Positions 1 to 9,415 of a DNA stretch of 64,000 bases are shown piece by piece (position 1 is the stretch's first letter; each line of letters opens with the position of its first letter). The stretch is from JAIBJN01 sp963847985 (GTDB lineage Bacteria; Actinomycetota; Thermoleophilia; Gaiellales; Gaiellaceae): NCBI GenBank assembly GCA_963847985.1, contig CAWKBS010000004.1, positions 62,001-126,000 on the forward strand. Direction: 5' to 3'. The notes beneath the pieces were generated by a model that was not told the DNA's origin, ran no database searches, and saw only the letters and a list, made by a program, of their open reading frames with translations. The position numbers and the translations under genes are program-made.

Positions 1-55
1 GGTGACGCGCGAGATCGCCGACGCGACCGAGGCCGGCGCTGCGGTGACGGCGTGA
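1..55 (+). CDS. 3' end of an upstream gene (partial)
   Basis: An open frame enters from the left edge and ends at TGA (53-55). The last residues read roughly REIADATEAGAAVTA. Only about 17 codons are visible, so no family can be assigned. The stop overlaps the GTG start of the peroxiredoxin by 4 bp (GTGA), implying that the two are co-transcribed and translationally coupled. Confidence 0.5.
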   Translation, partial: VTREIADATEAGAAVTA

Positions 56-513
56 TCGGCGTCGGCGACCCGATCCCGGACGTCAAGGTCTGGCGCTCGA
101 CCTCGGAGACGATCGGCCTGCGCGAGCTGGCCGACCGGTCGCCCTACCTGCTCCTCTCGTACCTCTTCGACTGGTCGAGCACCTGCACGAACGAGCTCTC
201 CGAGCTGAACGCGCGCCGGGACGAGCTGCTCTCCACCGGCGTGGCGCCGTACGGGATCTCGCGTGACAGCCCCTGGTCGCACGTCGCCTGGGGCCAGGCA
301 CTGGACATCGAGGTGCCGCTCCTGTCGGACTGGACGGGCGAGGCCGTACGGGCGCTCGAGATCGTCCAGGAGTTCCGCGGGCTCACCGATGTCGCCCGCA
401 GGGCCGCCTTCGTGGTGGACGGACAGGGCATCATCCGCGGCGCATGGCGGTACGGCGCATCCGAGACCTCGGACTTCGACATGCTCGTCGAGGCCGCTCG
501 CTCGCTCTCGTAG
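52..513 (+). CDS. AhpE-like peroxiredoxin (AhpC/TSA family)
   Basis: A 153-residue thioredoxin-fold protein. The segment SSTCTNEL places a cysteine (Cys45) where peroxiredoxins carry the peroxidatic Cys (xxxCTxEL). The ISRDSPWSHVAW stretch that follows matches the family's conserved second half. No obvious resolving cysteine is present, so a 1-Cys mechanism reducing peroxides with an external thiol partner is inferred. GTG is chosen as the start because it overlaps the upstream TGA. Length is normal for AhpE-type proteins (about 150). The protein is cytoplasmic, with no signal peptide. Confidence 0.8.
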   Translation: MIGVGDPIPDVKVWRSTSETIGLRELADRSPYLLLSYLFDWSSTCTNELSELNARRDELLSTGVAPYGISRDSPWSHVAWGQALDIEVPLLSDWTGEAVRALEIVQEFRGLTDVARRAAFVVDGQGIIRGAWRYGASETSDFDMLVEAARSLS

Positions 514-2431
514 CGCTCTACACGGCTGCCGCTCTCGTCGCGACGCTGCCGGCGAGCCTCTCCCTGGGCAGCGAGTTCGTCGCGGACGGAGCGGACGGGC
601 ACGGCGAGGCCGCGGCGGGCGACCATCTGCAAGCCGTCCACCGCTTCTGGCTCGTCGGGCACCAGCTCGGCCGCGGCGCGGCGCCGTGGGTCGACCCGTA
701 CAGCTTCCAGCCGCTCGTCGACCCGCAGGTGGTGCTCGCCGGCTGGCCGTTCGGCTTCGCCTTCTGGCCGCTCGACGCGCTCTTCGGCCCGGTGCTCGCC
801 TGGAACCTCCTCCTCCTGGGCACGATCGTGGCGGCGGGCCTGCTCACCTACGGCTGGCTCCGCGAGCTCGAGCTGCCGGCCGGCGCCGCGGCGGTCGGCG
901 GCCTCGCGTTTGCGATCGCCCCCTACCGGCTCGCGCAGAGCGGGACGCACCTGCTCGGATGGATCGCCGTCCTGCTCCCGCTCGCCCTGCTCGCCTACGA
1001 ACGCTCAGGGCGGGCCGAGCGCGGCCGGAACGCGCATCTGTGGGGCGCGCTCGCAGCGGCCGCGATCGTCTCGCTCCCTCTGTCCGGACAGCTCCATCTG
1101 GCGCTCGGCGTCATCCCCTTCCTCGCCGTGTACGTCGCCGTCCGCGCCGCGCCCGTCGCCGCGGCGTGGGCGGCCGGCGGGCTCGTGGCGGCGGTAGGGA
1201 TCGGGCTCGCCGTCCACCTGGCGATCGTGCGGGACTCGGCGGAGAGCGGTGGGCGCTCGCTCCAGGAGGTCGGCGAGTACTCGGCTGCGCATCACCGACC
1301 TGCTCAGCCGGTGGCAGCCGGAAGAGTCCGAGCGGTTCGTCTATCTCGGCTGGCTGGTCCCCGTGCTCGCCGTGTCGGGCTTCGTCGTCCTCTGGCGGGC
1401 GCGGCAGCGCGCGCTCGCCGCCGTGCTCGGAGCAGGGGTGCTCGTGCCGGCGCTGCTGGCCCTCGGGACGACGCTCCCGCTCTACGAGTGGCTCTGGAAC
1501 GTGTTTCCGCCGCTGCGCTTCCCTCGCGTCCCGGGCCGTCTGATGCCGATCGCCGACCTCGCGGTCGCCGCGCTCGCGGCCGTGGCGGTGGCCCGGATCG
1601 CAGCCGCATCGGGACGGCGCGCCGCCGCGGCGGTCGGCGTGCTGCTCGCGCTCGTCGCGGCCGACCTGCTCGTCTTCCCTCTCGCCTCTTCCCGCGCCGA
1701 CCCCGACAACGCCGCCTACGCGGCGCTCGGGTCGTCGGACGAGAGCCGCGTGCTCGAGCTCCCGCTGTTCGAGCCCGGCATCCACTTCGGAAGCGTGTAC
1801 GACTACTACCAGCTCCAGGCTCCGCGCGAGCGGCCGGGTGGCTACTCGACACTCGTCCCTCGCGCCGCCTACGACTTCTACTTCATTCACAACCGCCTCT
1901 CCTGCGGCGTCTGGCTCCCCGGCGACGAGGAGACGCTCGCCGATCTGAACGTCCAGCACGTCGCCTACCACGCGGGCATGTACGAGCAGAGCGAAGTCCC
2001 CGGCGCCTGGTTCGGCTGGCAGGGCCTCCTGGAGCACGGCTTCTCCCCCGTGGCGCAGGGAGGTCGGGTGACGCTCTTCTCCCGCGGCGACGGCAGCGGC
2101 GAGGTCGGCCCCGGGGCCGCCGGAGCCGCCGCGCGGGGAGCCCGTCTTCTGCGAGGACTGGAACGGGAACGTGACCGACGAGCGCCAGGGCGCCTTCTGG
2201 GTCTACGGCTCCGGCCCGGTCAAGCTGACCGTGAACGCGATCGCGGAGACGCCGGCAACGCTCTGGGTCGACGGCGAACGGGCGGATACGGGGCTCGTCT
2301 CCGGCCCGACCGAGCTCGAGGGCGATCTTGCCGGCGAGGGCTGGCACGCGCTCGTCCTGGAGGTCCCCGCCCTCCTCAGCACCGCCCCGCCGCAGGGCGT
2401 CGAGCTAGTGGCCGTCGACGTCGCCGGGTGA
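444..2431 (+). CDS. multi-pass membrane protein, GT-C/YfhO-like, broken by two frameshifts
   Basis: Three consecutive reading frames make one plausible protein. The first (from about 444) carries hydrophobic helices and the segment PYSFQPLVDPQ. The frame changes near 1280 into RITDLLSRWQPEESER and more helices. It changes again near 2120-2135 into EPVFCEDWNGN and a beta-rich C-terminal domain ending at 2431. The overall plan (an acidic first loop, many TM helices, a soluble C-terminal domain) resembles GT-C glycosyltransferases or YfhO-like membrane proteins; the substrate is unknown. Both breaks shift in the same direction by one base and similarity continues across them, so single-base errors are the simplest explanation. 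The start at 444 overlaps the peroxiredoxin and is uncertain. Confidence 0.55.
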
Positions 2432-2992
2432 GAACGGGTTGGGGACGGTGAACCAGAGGACGACGGTCTCCGCGTCCGCGGACGGGTTTCGCCAGGTGTG
2501 CGGCTCCCGCGGCGAGTAGGCGACCGTGTCGCCGGCCTCGACCCGATGGACGGTCCCGCCGACCCGGAGCTCGAGCCGGCCGGCGAGGACGTAGACGAGC
2601 TCCGCCTCGGCGGGGAACGTGTACAGCTCCTTCCCAGCCCCCGCGCCGGGCGGGATCCGCGACTCCATGAGGTGGAACCGGCGCTCGTCGCGCGAGCTGA
2701 GCAGAATGTCCTCGTGCTCGCCGATCCCGCGCCAGGCCGGAGCGTCCGAGCGGCGGATGACCTCGCCGGTCGGCGCCTCGTCGAGGACGTCGCCGAAGCG
2801 AACGTCGAGCACCGCGCAGATCCGCGCGAGCGACGAGAGCGACACGGACGTCAGGTCCCGCTCGAGCTGGCTCAGGAAGCCGCTCGTCAGGCCGGTCGCC
2901 TCCGCCACCTCCGCCATGGTCATTCCCCGCTCGCGGCGAAGGGCCCGCAGGCGCTCGCCCACGTGTGCCTCGCCGGTCCGGTTCGAGGTCAA
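2405..2992 (-). CDS. XRE-family regulator with C-terminal cupin domain
   Basis: A 195-residue protein. Residues about 11-66 form a helix-turn-helix of the Xre/Cro type (GMTMAEVAEATGLTSGFLSQLE). Residues about 110-185 form a single cupin barrel (ELVYVLAGRLELRVGG, GDTVAYSPREPHTWRNP). Proteins of this HTH-cupin design are usually ligand-responsive repressors of small metabolic operons; the ligand here is unknown. It converges with the membrane-protein gene (26-bp tail overlap) and lies downstream of the L,D-transpeptidase on the same strand. Confidence 0.85.
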   Translation of the reverse strand: MTSNRTGEAHVGERLRALRRERGMTMAEVAEATGLTSGFLSQLERDLTSVSLSSLARICAVLDVRFGDVLDEAPTGEVIRRSDAPAWRGIGEHEDILLSSRDERRFHLMESRIPPGAGAGKELYTFPAEAELVYVLAGRLELRVGGTVHRVEAGDTVAYSPREPHTWRNPSADAETVVLWFTVPNPFSPGDVDGH

Positions 2993-3038
2993 GCGAGGAT
3001 CGTAACGGCCGGTTGACCGGCCCGCGAATGCGCCCGCC

Positions 3039-3728
3039 CTACTGCTGAGAGCGGGCCAGGACCGTGACCGGAGTTCCGACGGGCGTCCGGCGGAAGAGCC
3101 AGCTCGCGTCGTGGCGCGTCACCCGCACGCACCCGTGCGAGACGGGCAGCACCGGGACGACGCGCGACTCGTGGATGGCGATTCCACGGACGACGTAGCT
3201 CGCCCACGGAAGCCAGACCTTGTACGGGGCCGACCAGGAACGCCGGCGCTTGCGGAGGATCGAGTACTCGCCGGCGGGCGTGGCGAAGCCGCGCCTCCCG
3301 GTCGACACATGCATGGTCCGCAAGACGTTGCCGTCCTCGACGAGCAGGAGGAGCTGACGGTCGAGCAGGATCTCGATCCGGGTCCCCCGGCCCGTCGTCA
3401 CCGGCTCGGGGCGCCGCGCCGACGCGAGCGCCGCCTGGGTCAACGGTCCCGGGATGCCGTCACGGCCGAGGCCCTCCCACTTCTGGAACGCGATCACCGC
3501 GGCACGGGAGCGTCCGTCGAAGACCTTGTCGACGGCCCCGAGCGGGAGGTAGCCGAGCTCCCAGAGCTTGCGCTCGACGCTCTCGACGGTGCGCGGGCGC
3601 GGGGTGACGCCCGCGGACGCGAGCGAATCGGCGGCCGCCGGGGCGGGCGCGAGCAGCGCAAGCGCGGTCACGACGACCGCCACCAGACCGACGCGCATGC
3701 GCGTCGGGGCCAAGGCCCGGACTTTCAC
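3039..3728 (-). CDS. secreted L,D-transpeptidase (YkuD) with peptidoglycan-binding domain
   Basis: A 229-residue exported protein that would cross-link peptidoglycan stem peptides (3-3 links) or remodel them. The N-terminal 34 residues are a signal peptide ending in the PAPAAADS region. Residues about 47-103 are a PG_binding_1 repeat (VESVERKLWELGYL, AVIAFQKWEGL). The YkuD domain follows, with His186 and the catalytic SHGCVR motif (Cys200). It is shorter than the second YkuD protein at 16.5 kb, which has an extra N-terminal domain. Only 48 bp separate it from korB. Confidence 0.88.
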   Translation of the reverse strand: MKVRALAPTRMRVGLVAVVVTALALLAPAPAAADSLASAGVTPRPRTVESVERKLWELGYLPLGAVDKVFDGRSRAAVIAFQKWEGLGRDGIPGPLTQAALASARRPEPVTTGRGTRIEILLDRQLLLLVEDGNVLRTMHVSTGRRGFATPAGEYSILRKRRRSWSAPYKVWLPWASYVVRGIAIHESRVVPVLPVSHGCVRVTRHDASWLFRRTPVGTPVTVLARSQQ

Positions 3729-3776
3729 GGCGGCTGGATGATAATGGCAGCGCGACCGGCGCGCCAGGCGGCGCCG

Positions 3777-4784
3777 CTAGGCGATCTGCCAGGTGTCGCC
3801 CGCGTGGAGCAGGGCGTCGAGGTCGCCCTCGCCGTTCGCCGCTCTGGCCTCCTCGAGCTGGGCCGCCATCAGCTCGTCGTAGACCGGGCGCTCGACGTCC
3901 CGGAAGACGCCGATGGGCAACGGGCCCGGTAGCGGATAGCCGAGGCGTCCGAGCGCGAACGCGGTCGCGGCACCCGAGCCGTGCGCGTCGTGGACGAGCA
4001 GCGCCTCCTCCCCCACGTCGGCCACGTCCACGAGCTCGACGTCGCCGCCCGGGCCGAGTCGCACGCCCCGCTCGCCGTCGGCGCCGAAGCGGATCGGCGC
4101 GCCGTGCTCGAGGACGATGCGGTTCTCCTTCGCGTCGCGCACGTGGTCGAAGGCGCCGTCGTTGTAGACGTTGCAATTTTGGAGAATCTCGACGAAGGCC
4201 GCGCCCTTGTGCCGGCTCGCGGCGGCGAGCGTCTCGGTCAGGTGCGCGCGATCGGTGTCGATGGAGCGCGCCACGAAGGTCGCCTCGGCGCCGAGCGCGA
4301 CCGAGACCGGGTTCAGCGGCCAGTCGATGGAGCCCATCGGCGTCGGGCCGGTGACCTGGCCGAGCGGGCTCGTCGGGGAGTACTGCCCCTTCGTCAGCCC
4401 GTAGACCTGGTTGTTGAAGAGAAGGATCGTGAGGTTCACGTTGCGGCGCAGCGCGTGGAGGAAGTGGTTGCCGCCGATGGAGAGGGCGTCGCCGTCGCCC
4501 GACACGACCCACACCGAGAGGTCGGGCCGCGAGGCGGCGAGCCCCGTGGCGATCGCGGCCGCGCGCCCGTGGATCGAGTGCAGCCCGTAGGCGTTCACGT
4601 AGTACGGGAAGCGCGCGGCACAGCCGATCCCGGAGATGAAGACGAGCCGCTCGCGCGGGATGCCGAGCTCCGGGAGGAAGCCCTGCATGGAAGCGAGGAT
4701 CGCGTAGTCGCCGCAGCCCGGGCACCAGCGGACCTCCTGGTCGGACTTGAAGTCCTTCGCGCCGAGGACGGGGAGCTCCGTCAC
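3777..4784 (-). CDS. korB: 2-oxoacid:ferredoxin oxidoreductase, TPP (beta) subunit
   Basis: A 335-residue subunit that, with KorA, oxidatively decarboxylates a 2-oxoacid (probably 2-oxoglutarate) to the acyl-CoA while reducing ferredoxin. Cysteines fitting the 4Fe-4S cluster are Cys21, Cys24 (CPGCGDY), Cys55 and Cys204. The thiamine-diphosphate motif starts at GDGDA (about 97) and ends at NN (124-125). The GTG start overlaps the korA stop by 4 bp (GTGA), so the two are coupled. 2-Oxoglutarate is the usual substrate in actinobacteria, but pyruvate or another 2-oxoacid cannot be excluded from sequence. Confidence 0.92.
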   Translation of the reverse strand: MTELPVLGAKDFKSDQEVRWCPGCGDYAILASMQGFLPELGIPRERLVFISGIGCAARFPYYVNAYGLHSIHGRAAAIATGLAASRPDLSVWVVSGDGDALSIGGNHFLHALRRNVNLTILLFNNQVYGLTKGQYSPTSPLGQVTGPTPMGSIDWPLNPVSVALGAEATFVARSIDTDRAHLTETLAAASRHKGAAFVEILQNCNVYNDGAFDHVRDAKENRIVLEHGAPIRFGADGERGVRLGPGGDVELVDVADVGEEALLVHDAHGSGAATAFALGRLGYPLPGPLPIGVFRDVERPVYDELMAAQLEEARAANGEGDLDALLHAGDTWQIA

Positions 4785-6616
4785 GCCAGCTGCTCCATCG
4801 CGTCGGCGAGCTCGGCCGAGGTGAACGGCACGCCGCGCACCCGGTGGAAGCCGACCGCGTCGACGAGGTACTCGGCGCGGATGAGCTTGAGGAGCTGCCC
4901 GAGGTTCATCTCGGGGACGAGCACGCGGTCGTAGGAGCGCAGGATGACCCCGAGGTTCCGCGGGAACGGGTTCAGGTAGGCCAGGTGCGCCTGCGCGACC
5001 TTCGAGCCCTGCTCGCGCGCGCGGCGCACGCCGGCGGCGATCGGCCCATGCGTGCCGCCCCAGCCGAGCACGAGCAGGTTCGCTCCCTCCTGGTGGTCGA
5101 CGGTCAGCTCGGGGATGTCGGCGGCGATGCCCGCGACCTTCTGCGCCCGGAGGCGCACCATCAGGTCGTGGTTGTCGGGGTCGTAGGAGATGTTGCCGGT
5201 CCGGTCCTCCTTCTCGAGCCCGCCGATCCGGTGCTCGAGGCCGGGAGTGCCGGGCACCGCCCACTCGCGCGCGAGCGTCCTGGCGTCGCGCACGTAGGGG
5301 AGGTAGCGGTCGCCGTCGTTGGGCTCGGTGGCGAACACCGGGGCGATGTCGGGCAGGTCGGCGGCGTTCGGGACGAGCCAGGGCTCGGAGCCGTTCGCCA
5401 GGTAGGCGTCCGAGAGCAGGTAGACCGGCGTGCGGTACTTCAGGGCGATCCGCGCCGCCTCGATCGCGAGCTCGAAGCAGTGGCCGGGCGTCGAGGCGGC
5501 CAGCACCGGCACGGGCGACTCCGCGTTTCGCCCGAAGAGGACCATGAGGAGGTCGGACTGCTCCGGCTTCGTCGGCATCCCGGTCGAGGGGCCGGCGCGC
5601 TGGATGTCGAGGATGACGAGCGGGAGCTCGAGCGCGACCGCCAGGCCGACCGTCTCCGACTTGAGGACGACCCCGGGGCCGCTCGAGGTCGAGACGCCGA
5701 GCGAGCCGCCGAACGACGCGCCGAGCGCTGCTCCCACCGCGGCGATCTCGTCCTCGGCCTGGAAGGTCCGCACGCCGAAGCTCTTGTGGCGCGCCAGCTC
5801 CTCCAGGATCCCGGAGGCGGGCGTGATCGGGTAGGCGCCGAGGAAGAGCGGCAGACGGCTCTGCACGCTCGCGGCGACGAGGCCCATGGCGAGCGCCTGG
5901 TTCCCGGTCACGTTGCGGTACGTGCCGGGCGCCAGCTTCGCGGGCAGCACCTCGTACTGCACCGCGAACTCCTCGGTCGTCTCGCCGAAGGCGTAGCCGG
6001 CGCGGAAGGCCCTCACGTTGGCCGCCGCGATCTCGGGCTGCTTGGCGAACTTCCGCTCGAGGAACGTGATCGTCCCCTCGGTCGGGCGGCTGTAGAGCCA
6101 CGACATGAGCCCGAGCGCGAACATGTTCTTCGAGCGCTCGGCCTCGCGCTTGGAGACGTCGAACTCCTTCAGCGCCTCGATCGTCAACGAGGTCAGCGGC
6201 ACCGGCTGCACGCGGTACTCGGCCAGCGAGCCGTCGTCGAGCGGGTTGGCTTCGTAGCCGGCCTTCTGGAGGTTCCGCTCGTTGAAGGCGTCCGTGTTGA
6301 CGATGATCGTCGCGCCCTTGGGCAGCCCGCGCACGTTCGTCTTCAGCGCCGCGGGGTTCATGGCCACGAGGACGTCGGGCGCGTCGCCGGGCGTGAGGAT
6401 GTCGTGGTCGGAGAAGTGGATCTGGAAGCCGGAGACCCCGGGAAGGGAGCCGGCCGGCGCGCGGATCTCCGCGGGGAAGTCCGGCAGTGTCGAGAGGTCG
6501 TTGCCGAGGAGGGCCGTCTCGCTGGCAAAGCGGCCCCCGGTGAGCTGCATGCCGTCCCCGGAGTCGCCCGCGAAGCGGATTACGACCCGGTGGCGCTGCT
6601 CGACTGGCTTGGCCAT
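4781..6616 (-). CDS. korA: 2-oxoacid:ferredoxin oxidoreductase, fused gamma-alpha subunit
   Basis: A 611-residue fusion of the gamma domain (N-terminal, about 1-190, starting IRFAGDSGDGMQLTGG) and the alpha pyrimidine-binding domain (from about 210, YPITPASGILEELA). The domain order and length are those of actinobacterial KorA. Together with KorB it forms a ferredoxin-reducing enzyme working in the oxidative or reductive TCA direction. The frame is intact. It is first in the korAB operon and divergent from the aldo/keto reductase gene, with only 42 bp between them for both promoters. Confidence 0.93.
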   Translation of the reverse strand: MAKPVEQRHRVVIRFAGDSGDGMQLTGGRFASETALLGNDLSTLPDFPAEIRAPAGSLPGVSGFQIHFSDHDILTPGDAPDVLVAMNPAALKTNVRGLPKGATIIVNTDAFNERNLQKAGYEANPLDDGSLAEYRVQPVPLTSLTIEALKEFDVSKREAERSKNMFALGLMSWLYSRPTEGTITFLERKFAKQPEIAAANVRAFRAGYAFGETTEEFAVQYEVLPAKLAPGTYRNVTGNQALAMGLVAASVQSRLPLFLGAYPITPASGILEELARHKSFGVRTFQAEDEIAAVGAALGASFGGSLGVSTSSGPGVVLKSETVGLAVALELPLVILDIQRAGPSTGMPTKPEQSDLLMVLFGRNAESPVPVLAASTPGHCFELAIEAARIALKYRTPVYLLSDAYLANGSEPWLVPNAADLPDIAPVFATEPNDGDRYLPYVRDARTLAREWAVPGTPGLEHRIGGLEKEDRTGNISYDPDNHDLMVRLRAQKVAGIAADIPELTVDHQEGANLLVLGWGGTHGPIAAGVRRAREQGSKVAQAHLAYLNPFPRNLGVILRSYDRVLVPEMNLGQLLKLIRAEYLVDAVGFHRVRGVPFTSAELADAMEQLA

Positions 6617-6658
6617 TTGTGTAGATCAGGTATACCGCACGGGACCAGACGCCGCGCC

Positions 6659-7687
6659 ATGACCTGGACCCCCGCAGACAACCGCTACGACCACATGCTG
6701 TACCGACGCTCGGGTCGGAGCGGCCTCGACCTGCCCGCGGTCTCGCTCGGGCTCTGGTGGAACTTCGGCGGCGACCGCCCGCTCGAGACGAGCAGAGCGA
6801 TCGTCCGGCGCGCGTTCGACCTCGGGATCACGCACTTCGACCTGGCCAACAACTACGGCCCGCCGTACGGCTCGGCCGAGGAGAACTTCGGGCGCCTGCT
6901 GGCGAGCGACCTGGCGCCGTACCGCAACGAGCTCGTGGTCTCGACCAAGGCCGGCTACGACATGTGGCCCGGCCCGTACGGCCAATGGGGCTCGCGCAAG
7001 TACCTGCTCGCCAGCCTCGACCAGAGCCTCCGCAGCATGGGGCTCGACTACGTCGACATCTTCTACTCGCACCGCTTCGACCCTGACACGCCGCTCGAGG
7101 AGACGATGGGCGCGCTCGCGAGCGCGGTGCAGCAGGGGAAGGCGCTCTACGTCGGCATCTCCTCGTACTCGGCCGCCCGGACCGCCGAAGCGGCGGCGAT
7201 CCTGCGCGACCTGGGCGTCAGGCTCCTGATCCACCAGCCGTCGTACTCCATGCTCAACCGCTGGATCGAGCCCGACCTCCTGGACGTGCTCGGCGAGGAG
7301 GGCATCGGCTGCATCACCTTCTCTCCGCTCGCGCAGGGAATGCTGACCGACAAGTACCTGGGCGGCATCCCGGAGGGCTCGCGCGCGATGCGAACTGCCG
7401 GGTCGCTGTCGCCCGACCTGCTGACCGACGAAGCGCTCGACCGGATCCGCGCCCTCAACGAGATCGCGGCGGGGCGCGGGCAGACGCTCGCCCAGATGGC
7501 GCTCGCCTGGACGCTCCGGGACGACCGCGTCACGTCAACGCTGATCGGGGCCTCGAGCGTCGCCCAGCTCGAGGAGAACGTCGCAACGCTCGACCGGCTC
7601 GACTTCACCGAGGACGAGCTCGCCGAGATCGACCGCCATGCCACGGACAGCGGCATCAACATCTGGGCGCAGTCGAGCGCGGACTAG
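6659..7687 (+). CDS. aldo/keto reductase (glyceraldehyde-3-phosphate reductase-like)
   Basis: A 342-residue NADPH-dependent (beta/alpha)8-barrel oxidoreductase. The catalytic tetrad is visible: Asp in THFDLANNYG, Tyr in the same loop, Lys in VSTKAGYDMW, and His in YSHRFDPDTP. The C-terminal LIGASSVAQLEENV segment is the nucleotide phosphate-binding loop. Closest by eye to the YghZ/Gpr subgroup (YGPPYGSAEENFGRLL). ATG at 6659 is chosen since MTWTPADNRYDHMLYRRSGRSGL is the family's usual N-terminus. It is divergent from korA. Confidence 0.88.
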   Translation: MTWTPADNRYDHMLYRRSGRSGLDLPAVSLGLWWNFGGDRPLETSRAIVRRAFDLGITHFDLANNYGPPYGSAEENFGRLLASDLAPYRNELVVSTKAGYDMWPGPYGQWGSRKYLLASLDQSLRSMGLDYVDIFYSHRFDPDTPLEETMGALASAVQQGKALYVGISSYSAARTAEAAAILRDLGVRLLIHQPSYSMLNRWIEPDLLDVLGEEGIGCITFSPLAQGMLTDKYLGGIPEGSRAMRTAGSLSPDLLTDEALDRIRALNEIAAGRGQTLAQMALAWTLRDDRVTSTLIGASSVAQLEENVATLDRLDFTEDELAEIDRHATDSGINIWAQSSAD

Positions 7688-7749
7688 GCGCTTCCGGCAG
7701 GCGGTGGCGGCGTACCCTCGGCCCGAGGACTGAGCGCCGCATCTGGCCG

Positions 7750-7884
7750 TGTCCCGGGGTCTGACCCCTGGACACGTCCGCCGGGGACAGGATGTACGTC
7801 ACAGAAGTGTCACAGCCCTGTCCTTCTGGCCGTACGCGGACATGGCCCGGGGTCTGACCCCTAGTCACGTCCGCCGGGGACAAG
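7750..7884 (+). repeat. paired intergenic repeat with GGGGTCTGACCCC palindrome
   Basis: Two copies of a roughly 42-bp element begin at 7750 and about 7843. Each contains the near-perfect palindrome GGGGTCTGACCCC (7756-7768 and 7849-7861) followed by CACGTCCGCCGGGGACA. The palindromes lie 93 bp apart in direct orientation. The elements sit between an aldo/keto reductase and a YrhK-type gene, outside coding sequence. They resemble REP/MITE-like dispersed elements; no transposase is attached. Confidence 0.75.
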
Positions 7885-7950
7885 GCGCACGTCAGGCGAC
7901 CGTGACGTCAGACTCGCGCCGGCGTGACGAAGCCGCATCATCTTCGCAGG

Positions 7951-8525
7951 ATGAAGCCAAGGCTCTGGTGGATCGGCGTCCTTTTCATGGTTGGCTCGGC
8001 GCTCTTCGCGCTCGGGTCGGCGCCGTTCTACTCCGAGCTCGTCCCTCGGAGGTCGTAGGCGCCACCTTCTTCGCCGGGTCGATCTTCTTCACCTCGGCCT
8101 CGCTCCTCCAACTCAAACAGACGCCGAAGGTCGACCGGCCGGACTGGTGGGCCGCGGTCGTCCAGTTCGTGGGGACGATCTTCTTCAACGTGACGACGTT
8201 CGCCGCGCTCGACGACGCCCTGAGCGTGCGGCAGGAGGATGTCCGCGTCTGGGCGCCCGACGCGTTCGGGTCGGTCTGCTTTCTGGTCGCGAGCGCACTC
8301 GCCTTGGCGCCGGTGTGGCGCAGACGCGGGATCGACCGGCGGGTCGCCGTCTGGAACATGGTCGGCTCCGTCTTCTTCGGGATCGCCGCGATCGCCTCGT
8401 GGGTCGTCCCGGACACCGGGGAGCTCCTGAACACGGAGGCGACGAACGCGTTCACCTTCCTCGGCGCGGTCTGCTTCTTCGCCGGGGCGCGCCTGCTCCT
8501 CCGCCCTCAGGCGGCTGCCGGCTGA
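7951..8525 (+). CDS. YrhK-domain membrane protein (one frameshift)
   Basis: The protein starts at ATG 7951 as MKPRLWWIGVLFMVGSALFALGS and hits an early TAG near 8056. The neighbouring frame continues directly as EVVGATFFAGSIFFTSASLLQL, so a one-base discrepancy at about 8040-8050 splits it. Restored length is about 190 residues with six or so hydrophobic helices. WWIGVLFMVGSALFALGSAP followed by a FFxGSxFFTSA segment is the YrhK pattern, repeated in the middle and C-terminal parts. Function of the family is unknown. It converges with the EamA gene (19-bp overlap). Confidence 0.7.
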
Positions 8526-9384
8526 ACGGCCGGCGCCTCGTCCTCCTCCGACGCCGACGCGGCCACGACCGCTCCGAGCAGCGCCACCGCGAGGGCGCCG
8601 ACCGCCACGACCGCGTGCCAGGGCGGATCGCGGTCGAGCCGCTCCTGGAGGACGAGCGCCCCGAGGAGGACGCTGACTACGGGATTCACCACCGAGACCG
8701 TCGCCACCGAGGTGACGAGCTTGCCTGTGGCGAGGGACAACTGCTGGATGTAGAAGCCCACGAGCCCGGCGATCGCCATGACCCATAACTCCCAGCCCTC
8801 GAGCACGGCGACGGCCCCGCTTGCGTGCAGGTTCTCCACCACTGGCTTCATCAGCGTCGCGGAGATGCCGTAGAGGATCCCGCGACCGCCCCGAAGACCG
8901 CTGCCTTCGAGTCGGAGCCGCCGCGCCGCGAGAAGAGGAGCAGGCCGATGCAGATCGCGCCGAGGACGAGGAAGGCCATGGCCCAGTCGGACGCGGGCGC
9001 GTCGTCGACGCCGCCCGCCGGGTCGCCGACGCTCGCGAACACCACCAGTCCGGCGACGACCAGCGCGGCGCCGAGGACGTGGCGACGGGTGATCACCTGC
9101 CCGGTGAGGAAGTAGCCCAGGGGCATCGCCCAGACGACCGCGGTCACGAGCAGCGGCTGGATGACCGCCACGCGCCCGCGGTCGAGCGCGGCCGCCTGCA
9201 GGAGGACGCCGACGACCTGCACGGCGAGGCCGAGCAGCCAGACCCCGTTCCCCAGCAGGCGGACGAACGACCCCGGCTCGCCGGCCGAGACCCCGAGCGC
9301 CATCGACGCGCGCTGCCAGAGCGTGGCGGCGAGCGCGAAGCAGACGGCCGCGAGAACGGCGAGAAGGGCCGCTACCTCGTCCAA
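8507..9384 (-). CDS. EamA/DMT-family transporter (one frameshift)
   Basis: About 291 residues in two frames joined near 8870. The N-terminal part (from ATG at 9384) has five to six helices and ends in SDSKAAVFGAVAG; the C-terminal part begins ILYGISATLMKPVVENL. Ten TM helices arranged as two EamA repeats are expected and visible. The family exports metabolites or amino acids, but the substrate cannot be told. The frame change is a single base and both halves are well conserved, so sequence error is more likely than inactivation. Confidence 0.7.
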
Positions 9385-9415
9385 GACCGCTCCACCCTAA
9401 GGCATCGCCCCGCCG

